The notes beneath the pieces are model-generated. The model was not told the DNA's origin. It saw nothing but the letters and a program-made list of their open reading frames with translations, and made no database searches. 64,000 nt of DNA, taken from WJLY01 sp964562405 (GTDB lineage: Bacteria > Joyebacterota > Joyebacteria > Joyebacterales > Joyebacteraceae). The stretch covers positions 3,950-67,949 of the forward strand of contig CAZLTC010000006.1 in NCBI GenBank assembly GCA_964562405.1, in the 5' to 3' direction. Every line of letters starts with the position of its first letter. Within the stretch, counting starts at the first letter, position 1. Positions 51,565-60,468 of this stretch are shown here, in pieces. Both the position numbers and the translations under genes were made by a program.

Positions 51565-51718
51565 GATTGTGAATCCCGCGAGACCACGGAAGCAGGAGCT
51601 TGCCACCAAGGATCACTGCTATCGCTCAGCTTCATAGTCTGATTCCGGCACGACGAATGCCGTATTGACTGTGAGGAAGCGAGGCCGTTGGTTCATTGGT
51701 GGAACAGGTTCCTGCTTC
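51565..51718 (+). other. Structured 5' leader candidate of the C25-type protease gene
   Basis: A tight hairpin CGGGATT-GTG-AATCCCG lies near the 5' end. The 9-base segment GAAGCAGGA (51589-51597) is fully complementary to TCCTGCTTC (51710-51718), which ends ten bases before the ribosome-binding site at 51728. Pairing would close a domain of about 110 bases next to the start region. No known riboswitch class is recognised. Confidence 0.35.
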
Positions 51719-51743
51719 TGCGTATTCAGGAGGGTGCTGTCAG

Positions 51744-54700
51744 ATGCGAGGTCATCTTGGGGCGGTGGTCGCTGCCGGCATCGTCTTGTCCGTCGCGGCA
51801 GTCGTTCAGTCGGCGCCTGGTGTCGCGCGCGTTTCGTTCGATGCGGCGGATCTTCACATATCGAGGCTTGGTGGCTTCGAGAGCGTGAGCATGGCGGGGT
51901 GCAGTTCGATGTCGCAGGTTGGGGAGCCGGAACTCCCGGTCATGGTCTTCCGGTTCGTTATCCCGGCCGACGCCAGGGTGGAGGACGTACTTGCCGAGTT
52001 CGATGAAGTCGACGTGCCGGGCGTGCATTCGGTGTCGCCCGCACAGCCCGAGGTCCCCATAGGGGAGGCCCCCGAGCGCGCGCAGCCGGACCCGGTGATC
52101 TATGGAAGCAGCGAGCCGTTTCCCTCCAGCCGCGTGCGCTACCTGGGTGACGGGTATCTGGGCGGATATCGCATCGCGAGCGTGGCGGTCTATCCACTGC
52201 AGTACGCCCCGAAGGAGGGACGCCTGACGCTGGCTACGGACGTCTCGGTTGAGTTGGTGCTTGCGCCAGGCGCCGAACGCGCCCGTCCGCGTCACAGAAT
52301 GTCGGCCGAGGCGCAGCGGCTGTACGCCAGTCTGGTCGAGAGCATCGTCGAGAATCCGGGTGACGTCGTGACCTCGAGATCGGGCGCGGTCGATATCGTG
52401 GAAGACCAGGGGGACGTCGGTTTCAGTCCCCGATACACTCCGTCGCTTGAGGGCAGCCTGGTCGAGTACGTCATCATCACGAACGAAACGCTCGAGCCGT
52501 ACTTCCAGCAGCTCGCCGACGCCAAGACGGCGAAGGGCGTGCCCGCGGTGGTGCGTACGGTCTCGTGGATCGAGGAGAACTACCCGGGCGGATGTGACCT
52601 GCCGGAGCGAGTGAGGATGTTCATCCAGGACGCATACTCCTCCTGGGGAACGGTCTACGTCCTGCTCGGCGGGGACACGGACATCGTGCCGGTTCGCAAG
52701 GCGCAGACAACGTACTACGGTGGCGAACTGATCCCGTGTGACCTCTATTACAGTGACCTCGACGGCAACTGGAACGACGACGGCGACAGTTACTTCGGAG
52801 AGGCGTACAGGGGCGAGACCGCTCCGGGCGACAGTGTGGACCTGTATCCCGACGTCTTCGTTGGACGTGTCCCCGCGAGGAACTCCATCAACGTTCAGTC
52901 GTTCCTGGACAAGACCGACGCCTACGAGAATGACCCTGTTCCGAAGTTCACAGACAGAAACCTCTACCTGGCGGAAGTGCTGTTCCCCTACGACTGGGAC
53001 GGCGGCGTCTACAGCCTGGACGGAGCAGCCGACATCGTCGAGCCGGGACTTCCGTTCGTGCCTCCGTCGATTCACAACGCGCGGCTCTATCAGAACCAGG
53101 CGGAGTTTCCGGGCTCGTATAGCCTGAGTGCTCAGGCCCTGGTGGACTCGTTCAACCTGGGCTACAACATCGCTGTTCACGTAGGCCACGGGAACAAGGA
53201 CATTATGAGGGCCAGCAAGGACAGCTATCTCTCGATGTCCGACGCGTCTGAGTTGTCCAACGGCATCGACAAGGCCTCGTTCCTATGGATGCTGGACTGC
53301 TCGACGACGGCCATTGACTACGACTGCATTGCCGAACGGTTCATGAACAACCCCGACGGTGGTACCATGGCGCTCTTCGGACCCACCCGGTACGCCTTCC
53401 CAGCGACCTCGAGAACGTACTACTGGGACTGGCTGGACCTTCTGTACAACCAGGGCATCACGAGGGTAGGTCCCCTGTGCGCCGCCTCCAAGGCTCTCCA
53501 CGCCAGCTACGCGGAGTCCGGCACCGACAACACCGACCGATGGACTCAGTTTGCGACCGTCACGCTGGGCGACCCTGAGCTACCACTCTGGACGGGAAGG
53601 CCGCAGACGCTGGCCGTCGGTCACCCGTCGGGTCTGCGAGTCGGCGACTCCGGGATGACCGTCACGGTGACCGACCCGAGTCCGGTGGACAGCGCTCTCG
53701 TATGTGTGAGCAAATCCGGGGACGTCTACGCTCGCGGCTACACCAACGCTTCAGGGCAGACAACGCTGTCGTTCGTTCCCCACACGACAGGAACGCTCAG
53801 CGTGGTCGTGTCACGTCCCGGCTATGAGCCCCACGAGTCGACCGCGAACGTGACGGCCGCCTCCGGCGCGCACGTCTACCTGACATCGGTGGCGATCGAC
53901 GACGACGCCTCCGGTTCGAGCGTTGGCAACGGCAATGGCGAGTGCGAGGCGGGAGAGACGATCGAGCTCGACATCACAGCGCGCAACGGCGGCAGCGCGT
54001 CCGCCGCATCGGTGACGGCCACGCTGACGTCGGTCGACGGCTACGTCCTGATCGAGGACGACACGGCCGTGCTGGGTACGATCGCCGCATCGGGCACGGC
54101 CTCATCCGACGCAGCCTTCAGATTCCAGACGTCGATCGACACCCCGAACGAGCACGACGCCGCGTTCACGATCCAGTTCAGCAGCGGATCGCGAGTCGTC
54201 TGGACGGAGGATTTCGACCTCAGGATATACCGCCCGATTCTCGGCCAGATTCATGTCGACCTCGACGACTCGACAGGCAACGGCAATGGGGTGCCCGAGA
54301 TGGGGGAGACCGTCGATGTCGTCATCGAGCTCCTGAACGACGGCAACGGGCAAGCTGGAGCCGTCGCGGGCGTGCTGCGCTACCCCTCGGCCGGGGCAAC
54401 CGTGGCCGACAGCGTCGATACGTGGGGCGACATCGAGGCCGGTGCGACGGCGGTCGGGTCCGGTGGCTTCTCATTCACGGTGAACGGCCCGCTCACCAAC
54501 CACTTCCGGCTCACGCTCAGCGACGAGCGAGGAGCCAACTGGACCTCGTACCTCGACTTCATGAGGCCTTCGGGGCCCGATACTCTCTCGGGAGTGGTCG
54601 AGGGCACCACCATAGGGCTTTCCTGGGACGTAACCACCGACGCGGATCTTCGAGGCTATGACATCTACCGCTCGCAGTCGGTGAGCGGCCCGTACGAGAT

Positions 54701-56480
54701 CGTGAACGGCGCAGTCGTGGAGGGTACCGCCTACTATTCCGACGTGGGCCTCCAGGAGAACTCGCCCTACTTCTACTATGTGGTTGCGGTCGATTCGTCC
54801 GGCAACCGTAGCCAGAACTCGCTCGTGCTCGCCATAAGCACGAATCCTCCCAGCCTCGTTGGCTGGCCCCTGGACACGCAGGGAGGCATGTACGCGAGCG
54901 CGGCATTCGCCGACATCGACCAGGACGACCAGCTCGAGATCGTTATCGCATCGGAGCACGTGTACGCATGGCACTACGACGGCACCGAGGTGAGAGACGG
55001 TGATGGTGACCCGCGGACCGGTGGCATCTTCGAGACCGACGGCACGGGCAGCTACCGCGCCTCTACGGCGATCGGTGAGGTCGACGGTGATGTAGGCGTC
55101 GAGATCGTTGCTGCGGCGTGGGGCAACGTCGGCACCGACATCAACCCTGCGTACGAGGTCTATGCATGGAATGGTGAGGACGGGAGCGTGCTCCCCGGTT
55201 GGCCAGTGACGACCAAGAAGTTCTGTTGGGCAAGTCCGGCTCTGGCGGACCTCGACCACGACGGGCGCTCCGAGATCATCCTGCCTTGCGCGGACGGCAA
55301 GCTCTACTGCTGGCGGTACAACGGCTCCGAGTACATCGACGGAGATAACAACCCTCAGACACAGGGGGTGTTCGCGGACCTCCACTCCTCGTGGATCTAC
55401 GCCTCTCCGGCGATCGCCGACCTCGACGGCGACAGAGATCTGGAGATCATCCAGCCGTCCAACAACGACAGCGTCTACGTCTTCCACAGCGACGGGTCGA
55501 GGATGGAAGGCTGGCCATTCTGGGTGATGTCGGACCCGTTCACGTCCCCCTCGGTCGGCGACGTGGACAACGACGGGTCGCCCGAGGTCGTCGTTTCGTC
55601 GAACTCGGACAAGGTGTGGCTGCTGGAGAGCAATGGCACGGTGATGGCCGGGTGGCCAAAGACGGTCGTTCTCTCGGAGGACTTCTCGCCATCGCCCGTT
55701 CTGGCCGACCTGACCGGCGACGCGGCCCTTGAACTCGTGCTCGGCGGCCACGACGGCAGCCTCACGGTCTGCGACTACCACGGCAACGACCTGCCCGGGT
55801 GGCCCGTCTACCTTGGCGCACAGAGCCTGTCGAGTCCCGTCGTCGCAGACATAGACGGCGACGCGGATCTCGAAATAGTAATGGGCTCGAAGAGCGGCCG
55901 GCTCTGCTGCTACGACATCGACGGATCGATCATCGACGGGTGGCCCATTCAAACTGGCGCCGAGATCAACGGCAGCCCCCTCGTCATGGACCTCGATGGT
56001 GACGGCGACGTCGAGGTCGTCGTCGGCGGGATGGACACGAAGGTCTACGTGTGGGACTGCGACGGCAATTACGACGACGGAGACGGTGTCGAGTGGGGTT
56101 GTTTCCTGCACGACTCATGGCGCACTCAGCAGTACGAGTTCTCTGTCCCGACGGGCGTCGACGGAGGAGATGACTCCTGGGCCAACGTGTCGGCGATGAA
56201 GCTCGACCAGAACTCGCCGAACCCCTTCAACCCCGTCACGACGATCTCTTTCACGGTACCGGCCGAGAGCGACGGCGAGCGCGTGACGCTGCAGGTGTTC
56301 GACGTTGCCGGGCGGCGCGTATGCACGCTGGTCGATGAGGAGATGGCCGGTGGCAGATACGGAGCCGTCTGGGACGGAACGGACGAAGCCGGGCAGCCCG
56401 TGTCCTCCGGCGTCTACTTCTACAGGATGGACGTCGACGGGACTTCGTCGGCGATGAGGAAGATGGTCCTTCTGAAGTAG
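51744..56480 (+). CDS. Secreted gingipain-like (C25) cysteine protease with VCBS/FG-GAP repeats and FlgD-like C-terminal domain
   Basis: 1578 residues. ATG 51744, 10 bases after AGGAGG, begins a signal peptide (GAVVAAGIVLSVAAVVQSAPG). A gingipain-type propeptide (to about residue 240) leads to the caspase-like C25 domain: EYVIITNETLEPYFQQLADAK, YVLLGGDTDIVPVRK, DVFVGRVPARN, then VHVGHGNKD (catalytic His about H482) and LWMLDCSTTAIDYDCIAERF (C519). CARDB-like beta domains follow, then a fibronectin-III module (GLSWDVTTDADLRGYDIYRS) and about six propeller repeats of the form SPALADLDHDGRSEIILP. The NPFNP-type terminal domain (WDGTDEAGQPVSSGVYFYR ... KMVLLK) closes the protein. A likely surface protease; specificity is unknown. 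Confidence 0.9.
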   Translation: MRGHLGAVVAAGIVLSVAAVVQSAPGVARVSFDAADLHISRLGGFESVSMAGCSSMSQVGEPELPVMVFRFVIPADARVEDVLAEFDEVDVPGVHSVSPAQPEVPIGEAPERAQPDPVIYGSSEPFPSSRVRYLGDGYLGGYRIASVAVYPLQYAPKEGRLTLATDVSVELVLAPGAERARPRHRMSAEAQRLYASLVESIVENPGDVVTSRSGAVDIVEDQGDVGFSPRYTPSLEGSLVEYVIITNETLEPYFQQLADAKTAKGVPAVVRTVSWIEENYPGGCDLPERVRMFIQDAYSSWGTVYVLLGGDTDIVPVRKAQTTYYGGELIPCDLYYSDLDGNWNDDGDSYFGEAYRGETAPGDSVDLYPDVFVGRVPARNSINVQSFLDKTDAYENDPVPKFTDRNLYLAEVLFPYDWDGGVYSLDGAADIVEPGLPFVPPSIHNARLYQNQAEFPGSYSLSAQALVDSFNLGYNIAVHVGHGNKDIMRASKDSYLSMSDASELSNGIDKASFLWMLDCSTTAIDYDCIAERFMNNPDGGTMALFGPTRYAFPATSRTYYWDWLDLLYNQGITRVGPLCAASKALHASYAESGTDNTDRWTQFATVTLGDPELPLWTGRPQTLAVGHPSGLRVGDSGMTVTVTDPSPVDSALVCVSKSGDVYARGYTNASGQTTLSFVPHTTGTLSVVVSRPGYEPHESTANVTAASGAHVYLTSVAIDDDASGSSVGNGNGECEAGETIELDITARNGGSASAASVTATLTSVDGYVLIEDDTAVLGTIAASGTASSDAAFRFQTSIDTPNEHDAAFTIQFSSGSRVVWTEDFDLRIYRPILGQIHVDLDDSTGNGNGVPEMGETVDVVIELLNDGNGQAGAVAGVLRYPSAGATVADSVDTWGDIEAGATAVGSGGFSFTVNGPLTNHFRLTLSDERGANWTSYLDFMRPSGPDTLSGVVEGTTIGLSWDVTTDADLRGYDIYRSQSVSGPYEIVNGAVVEGTAYYSDVGLQENSPYFYYVVAVDSSGNRSQNSLVLAISTNPPSLVGWPLDTQGGMYASAAFADIDQDDQLEIVIASEHVYAWHYDGTEVRDGDGDPRTGGIFETDGTGSYRASTAIGEVDGDVGVEIVAAAWGNVGTDINPAYEVYAWNGEDGSVLPGWPVTTKKFCWASPALADLDHDGRSEIILPCADGKLYCWRYNGSEYIDGDNNPQTQGVFADLHSSWIYASPAIADLDGDRDLEIIQPSNNDSVYVFHSDGSRMEGWPFWVMSDPFTSPSVGDVDNDGSPEVVVSSNSDKVWLLESNGTVMAGWPKTVVLSEDFSPSPVLADLTGDAALELVLGGHDGSLTVCDYHGNDLPGWPVYLGAQSLSSPVVADIDGDADLEIVMGSKSGRLCCYDIDGSIIDGWPIQTGAEINGSPLVMDLDGDGDVEVVVGGMDTKVYVWDCDGNYDDGDGVEWGCFLHDSWRTQQYEFSVPTGVDGGDDSWANVSAMKLDQNSPNPFNPVTTISFTVPAESDGERVTLQVFDVAGRRVCTLVDEEMAGGRYGAVWDGTDEAGQPVSSGVYFYRMDVDGTSSAMRKMVLLK

Positions 56481-56534
56481 TAGCGACGGTCCCTCCGCGA
56501 GCCACGTGAAGCGGCGGACGATGAGTCGGATCTG

Positions 56535-56576
56535 GCGGGCGCCCCGTGCGACAGCGCGGGGCGCCCGCTTCTTCTG
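56535..56576 (+). terminator. Terminator after the C25-type protease gene
   Basis: A 15-bp stem (GCGGGCGCCCCGTGC paired with its complement, one wobble) with a GACA loop is followed by TTCTTCTGG. It shares the GCCCCGTGC core with the terminators at 6073 and 59199. Confidence 0.75.
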
Positions 56577-56681
56577 GGCGAGGCAGGCAAACAAGCACGC
56601 ACGCAGGCGTTTGTCGCACCGTTCCCTGCGCGCCAGCCGCTGGCGCCACGGCTCGACCGCCATTCAGGCCACGGCAGATTC

Positions 56682-56710
56682 TGGAACAATAGCGTTCTCT
56701 GTGGTATAAT
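56682..56710 (+). promoter_or_regulatory. Promoter of the GEVED-domain protein gene
   Basis: A perfect TATAAT (56705-56710) is preceded at 17 bases by a weak TGGAAC (56682-56687). The predicted leader is about 245 bases and contains a GGCGCGC/GCGCGCC hairpin. Nothing else is supported in the 480-base gap (56481-56960). Confidence 0.6.
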
Positions 56711-56960
56711 ATCCACGCCAACGCAGCACCGGGCTCGACTGTACTGCATGTGGCGCCCCTGAGATGGGGCACGCGTCCGGCGGGTCTGCGCGAGGGTCAA
56801 GAGCGGGCATCGTGAGAAGACGATACCACCACGTTGCCGAGAGGAGGAGACCGAGGGCATCCTGAGAACGAACGTCAACGAAACCAGACCGTCCGAACCG
56901 GGAGATCGGCGCGCCAGTGAGCGCGCCTGACGTCGGCCGGACAGATCCGGGGGGAGAGAG

Positions 56961-59162
56961 ATGAGAACTCGTGTGGTCCTCACCGCGGCCCTGCTCCTGC
57001 TGTCCGCGGCAACTGCACACGCGCACTGGGACCAGAGCATGCCCGCCAAGTGGGTACAGCTTCCCGACCTCGCGCCCACTGGCATGGACGTGAACTGCAC
57101 GGAGGCATACCCGTCTTACATCCTGGCGGACGACTTCCTCTGCACGGAGACAGGGCTCATAACCGACATACACATCTGGGGTTCGTGGTATCACGACGTG
57201 TATCCGGACGGCAACCCCGGTTGGGTCTCGTTCACCCTGAGCATTCACTCCGACATCCCGGCGTCGGAGAGCCCGACCGGCTATAGCATGCCGGGCAATG
57301 TGCTCTGGATACAGCAGTTCCAGGCAGGCAGCTTCACGTATCAGCTGTGGCAGGGAGACCTCCAGGAGGGCTGGTTCGAGCCACCGGATTCCTACGACCC
57401 GATGGGCGATACCGCCTGCTGGCAGTACAACTTCCACATTGACGACCCGGAGATGGCCTTCGAGCAGCTCGGAACGGAGGAGAACCCGAAGGTCTACTGG
57501 CTTGATGTCCAGGCTAACGTGCCTGATCCGCAGTGCTGGTTCGGTTGGAAGACCTCGCCCGACCACTGGAACGACGACGCGGTGTACGGTCAGGGATTCG
57601 AGCCCTACTACGGACCGTGGTACGAGCTCAGGTATCCACCGCTCCATCCGAACTACCCGGAGTCGGTCGACCTCGCGTTCGTGATCGCAGGCGAGGAAGA
57701 GGAGGAGACAGAGGACTACGGTGACGCTCCCGACCCGACCTATCCGACACTGGCCGCCAATTCCGGCGCGTCCCACACGATCGTTCCCGGCTTCCAGCTT
57801 GGTCAACTCATCGACGCCGAGCCGGACGGACAGCCGGACCCGAACGCGCAGGGCGACGACATGAGCAATCTCCCTGACGAGGACGGCGTCATCTGGACGT
57901 CGCCTCTCATCGCGGGCTCGATCGCTTCGGTGCAGGTCGACATGACCATGTCGGGCGGCGGCATGCTGGATGCCTGGATAGACTTCGGGGGCGATGGGAG
58001 CTGGGCCGAGTCTGTCGACCGCATCTTCACGTCGATGCCTCTGGCCGGCGGCGTCATGAACAATCTCAACTTCACGGTTCCGGTCACCGCAATCCCCGGT
58101 CCGACGTTCGCGCGATTCCGGCTGAGCCAGAACGGCGTGACCTCCTACACCGGATCGGCGCCGGACGGGGAGGTAGAGGATTACCCCATAGTCATAGAGG
58201 GTGAGGAGTGGAAGTGGTTCCAGGCCCCCGACCTCGATAACACCGGCATCGACATCAACGGCACCGAGCCGCTCATCCTTGCTGACGACTACCTCTGCAC
58301 GGCCCCCGGCCGGCTGACCGAGATGTACGTCTGGGGGTCGTGGAAGGACGACTACCTGCCGCTCGGTGTGCCGTCCGCGGTCGACTTCACGGTGAGCATC
58401 CACGAGGACATACCGGCCGATACCCTGACGGGCGAGCACAGCAGGCCTGGCGACGTTCTCTGGTTCAGGGACTTCACCGCGGGTGAGTTCACGGTCGACC
58501 TGTGGCAGGACGAGTTGAGCGAGGGCTGGATGACACCGCCCGACGACTACTACTTCCCAGGCGACAGCATTTGCTGGCTCTACACGTTCTTCGTGCCGCC
58601 GGCGGAGGCGTTCCATCAGGTCGGCACGCCGGACTCCGGTGTCGTCTACTGGCTCGACATTCAGGCCAGGCCCCACGTCCAGGAGGCGGTCTGGGGATGG
58701 AAGACGTCCCTCGACCACTGGAACGACGACTCCGTGTGGGGCGTCGGAGCGGAACCGTACTTCGGCCCGTGGAGTGAGCTGCGCTACCCACCCCAGCACG
58801 CGCTCGCGGACCAGTCGATCGATCTGGCATTCGGCCTGCGCATGACCTACGGCACGGGCGTGCCCGACGAGATGCGGACGGAGGACTACCGTCTGAGGCA
58901 GAACGCGCCCAACCCGTTCAACCCTGAGACGACCATCCGCTACGACGTCCCGGCGGGCGGAGGGCATGTCACGATCGAGATCTACGACGTGGCCGGCCGG
59001 CTCGTCCGGACGCTGGTCGACGAGCCCAAGGCCGAGGGAGAGAAGAGCGTGGAGTGGGACGGCCGCGACGGCTCCGGCAACCAGATGGCCACCGGCGTCT
59101 ACTTCTACCGAATGGCGGCGCCGGGAGTCGAGGCGAGCCGCAAGATGCTGCTTCTGAAATAG
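56961..59162 (+). CDS. Secreted GEVED-domain protein with duplicated flanking modules and FlgD-like C-terminal domain
   Basis: 733 residues. ATG 56961 follows GGGGGGAGAG and begins a signal peptide (VVLTAALLLLSAATAHAH). Two homologous ~215-residue modules flank the middle. The first starts KWVQLPDLAPTGMDVNCTE and the second KWFQAPDLDNTGIDINGTE; both contain ILADD(F/Y)LCT, an IWGSW/VWGSW box, GW(K)TS..HWNDD and a closing ELRYPP. Between them is a GEVED domain (DYGDAPDPTYPTL ... LDAWIDFGGDGSW ... SAPDGEVEDYPI). The shared terminal domain (NPFNPETTIRYDVP ... WDGRDGSGNQMATGVYFYRM ... KMLLLK) ends the protein. No catalytic motif is seen; a surface adhesive or carbohydrate-binding role is possible. 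Confidence 0.85.
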   Translation: MRTRVVLTAALLLLSAATAHAHWDQSMPAKWVQLPDLAPTGMDVNCTEAYPSYILADDFLCTETGLITDIHIWGSWYHDVYPDGNPGWVSFTLSIHSDIPASESPTGYSMPGNVLWIQQFQAGSFTYQLWQGDLQEGWFEPPDSYDPMGDTACWQYNFHIDDPEMAFEQLGTEENPKVYWLDVQANVPDPQCWFGWKTSPDHWNDDAVYGQGFEPYYGPWYELRYPPLHPNYPESVDLAFVIAGEEEEETEDYGDAPDPTYPTLAANSGASHTIVPGFQLGQLIDAEPDGQPDPNAQGDDMSNLPDEDGVIWTSPLIAGSIASVQVDMTMSGGGMLDAWIDFGGDGSWAESVDRIFTSMPLAGGVMNNLNFTVPVTAIPGPTFARFRLSQNGVTSYTGSAPDGEVEDYPIVIEGEEWKWFQAPDLDNTGIDINGTEPLILADDYLCTAPGRLTEMYVWGSWKDDYLPLGVPSAVDFTVSIHEDIPADTLTGEHSRPGDVLWFRDFTAGEFTVDLWQDELSEGWMTPPDDYYFPGDSICWLYTFFVPPAEAFHQVGTPDSGVVYWLDIQARPHVQEAVWGWKTSLDHWNDDSVWGVGAEPYFGPWSELRYPPQHALADQSIDLAFGLRMTYGTGVPDEMRTEDYRLRQNAPNPFNPETTIRYDVPAGGGHVTIEIYDVAGRLVRTLVDEPKAEGEKSVEWDGRDGSGNQMATGVYFYRMAAPGVEASRKMLLLK

Positions 59163-59198
59163 GCCGTCCCGGCATAACAGGACGGGCAGCAGTTGGGA

Positions 59199-59227
59199 GC
59201 GCCCCGTGCTTCGGCACGGGGCGTTTC
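59199..59227 (+). terminator. Terminator after the GEVED-domain protein gene
   Basis: A perfect 10-bp stem CGCCCCGTGC / GCACGGGGCG has a TTCG tetraloop and is followed by TTTCTCATT. It lies about 37 bases past the stop codon. Confidence 0.8.
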
Positions 59228-59388
59228 TCATTGCCTTGAGCACGGGCCGAACCGCGAGGCGGAGGGGACGCGCTCCGCACCTGCTCGGAGGGGGATGGGC
59301 GACCCGTCTCGTCATCGACGGCGGGCCATGCAAGGAGGGATGCCCTCGCCGTGAATGAACGATAGTTCAGTCCGAGAATCCGGTGGAC

Positions 59389-59411
59389 AAGGCGCCTGAG
59401 GGCGCCTTTTT
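59389..59411 (+). terminator. Strong rho-independent terminator upstream of mraZ
   Basis: AAGGCGCC-TGAG-GGCGCCTTTTT is a textbook stem, loop and T-run. It sits immediately before the mraZ promoter. The short sequence before it (59330-59388) has an AAGGAGG followed by only tiny frames, so no gene is called there. Confidence 0.85.
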
Positions 59412-59414
59412 CGC

Positions 59415-59444
59415 TTGACAGGTGGGACGAGCGGAGGATAGGCT
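59415..59444 (+). promoter_or_regulatory. Promoter of the mraZ / cell-division cluster
   Basis: TTGACA (59415-59420) and TAGGCT (59439-59444) are 18 bases apart, directly upstream of the MraZ repeats. Confidence 0.6.
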
Positions 59445-59452
59445 CCCACGTC

Positions 59453-59477
59453 GTGGGTCGGAGTGGGAAGAAGTGGG
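59453..59477 (+). promoter_or_regulatory. MraZ-binding repeats (MRT box)
   Basis: Three GTGGG units begin at 59453, 59463 and 59473, a strict 10-base period, matching the direct repeats MraZ binds in other bacteria for autorepression. A fourth GTGGG is at 59422, inside the promoter. Confidence 0.85.
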
Positions 59478-59528
59478 ACAAAATACGACCCCGCCGCACT
59501 CTCATTGAGACAGCAGGAGCAGCCCAAG

Positions 59529-60026
59529 ATGCGCCGCTTCCTCGGCACATACTACCACACACTGGACACTAAGGGAAGGGTCTCGATCCCCTCGAAGTAC
59601 CGGAAGGACATGGGGGACACCGTGATCATCACCCGAGGTCACGAGGGATGCCTCTACGTGTGGCCGGAGGACGAGTGGGAGAAGCAGGCCGAGGAGCTCC
59701 TGATGCTGCGCCAGACGGCGAGCGATCCCAGGGACTACATGCGCAACCTGGCCATGAACGCCGACGAGGCGAGAATCGACAGCCACGGGCGCATCGTTCT
59801 CACGCCTGGGCTGCGGGAGCTGGCGGGACTCGACCGTGACGTCGTGATCGGCGGCGTCATCAACCATCTCGAGCTGTGGAGTCCGGAGAGGCTCGAGGGC
59901 TACTGGAAGGGTCGCGAGAACACCTTCGAGCAGACCTCGGAGCGGCTGTACCCGACGCACATCAAGGAACCCGGCGAGGACGGCGGAGACCAGGGGAGCG
60001 GGCGCCGCAGTGGCGGCAGGGGCTAG
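59529..60026 (+). CDS. mraZ: Division/cell-wall cluster transcriptional regulator MraZ
   Basis: 165 residues. Two SpoVT/AbrB-like repeats each carry the family core: YHTLDTKGRVSIPSKYRKDM and MNADEARIDSHGRIVLTPGLRELAGL. The start MRRFLGTYYHTLD matches the family; an upstream open frame through the MRT box is rejected. MraZ represses its own cluster by binding the repeats upstream. A disordered Gly/Asp/Arg tail of about 20 residues is extra. Confidence 0.96.
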   Translation: MRRFLGTYYHTLDTKGRVSIPSKYRKDMGDTVIITRGHEGCLYVWPEDEWEKQAEELLMLRQTASDPRDYMRNLAMNADEARIDSHGRIVLTPGLRELAGLDRDVVIGGVINHLELWSPERLEGYWKGRENTFEQTSERLYPTHIKEPGEDGGDQGSGRRSGGRG

Positions 60027-60032
60027 CGAGCG

Positions 60033-60392
60033 ATGACGATCAGGGCACAGACAGCGGGCACGACGGCGGTTCTGGAGATGGCGGGCAGCATGAGCGCCCG
60101 CGACTTCGGCGAGCTGCACCACCAGCTCGTCGGGCTCCTCCAGAGGCGCCGCAGGCGCATCGTGCTCGACTTCGGCGGGGTCGACCACGTCAGCTACAGG
60201 GACGCCTCGAGCCTGGCCCGCGAGTTCGCGCTCGTCCGCTCCCACAACGGCGACCTCAGGCTGGAGGGAGTGAGCCCCTATGTCAGGGACATACTCCTTC
60301 TGGCCGGGCTCTCCGACGTCCTCGACGAGCGATTGCACGACAGTTGGGCGCCGACGGAACCGGAGCACGCACACGGACTGCGCGCGAGCTGA
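60033..60392 (+). CDS. STAS-domain protein (anti-sigma-factor-antagonist-like) within the mraZ-rsmH cluster
   Basis: 119 residues, 6 bases after mraZ. The STAS fold is seen in TTAVLEMAGSMSARDFGELHHQLVGLLQRRRRRIVLDFGGVDHVSYRDASSLAREFALVRSHNGDLRLEGVSPYVRDILLLAGLSDVL. The site where SpoIIAA-type proteins are phosphorylated (DSSG-like) reads RDASSLA, so a phosphorylatable Ser is available. No kinase or sigma factor partner is in the window. An Arg run (RRRRR) before the strand is unusual. A regulatory role linking stress or growth to division is a guess from position alone. Confidence 0.82.
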   Translation: MTIRAQTAGTTAVLEMAGSMSARDFGELHHQLVGLLQRRRRRIVLDFGGVDHVSYRDASSLAREFALVRSHNGDLRLEGVSPYVRDILLLAGLSDVLDERLHDSWAPTEPEHAHGLRAS

Positions 60393-60468
60393 CCAGACCG
60401 GGCACGTCGGTTGTAGATAGAAACCTCTCAAACGCGAATCTCGACATAGCCGGAATGGCGTCTGGACT

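Noticed and set aside
51565..51718. Cyclic di-GMP or other known riboswitch
   Set aside because: I could not find the conserved core sequences of the classes I know; only generic pairing is visible.
59330..59388. Leader peptide and attenuator before mraZ
   Set aside because: There is an AAGGAGG and a following terminator, but the frames are only four or five codons long with no regulatory codon pattern, and the mraZ promoter lies after the terminator.
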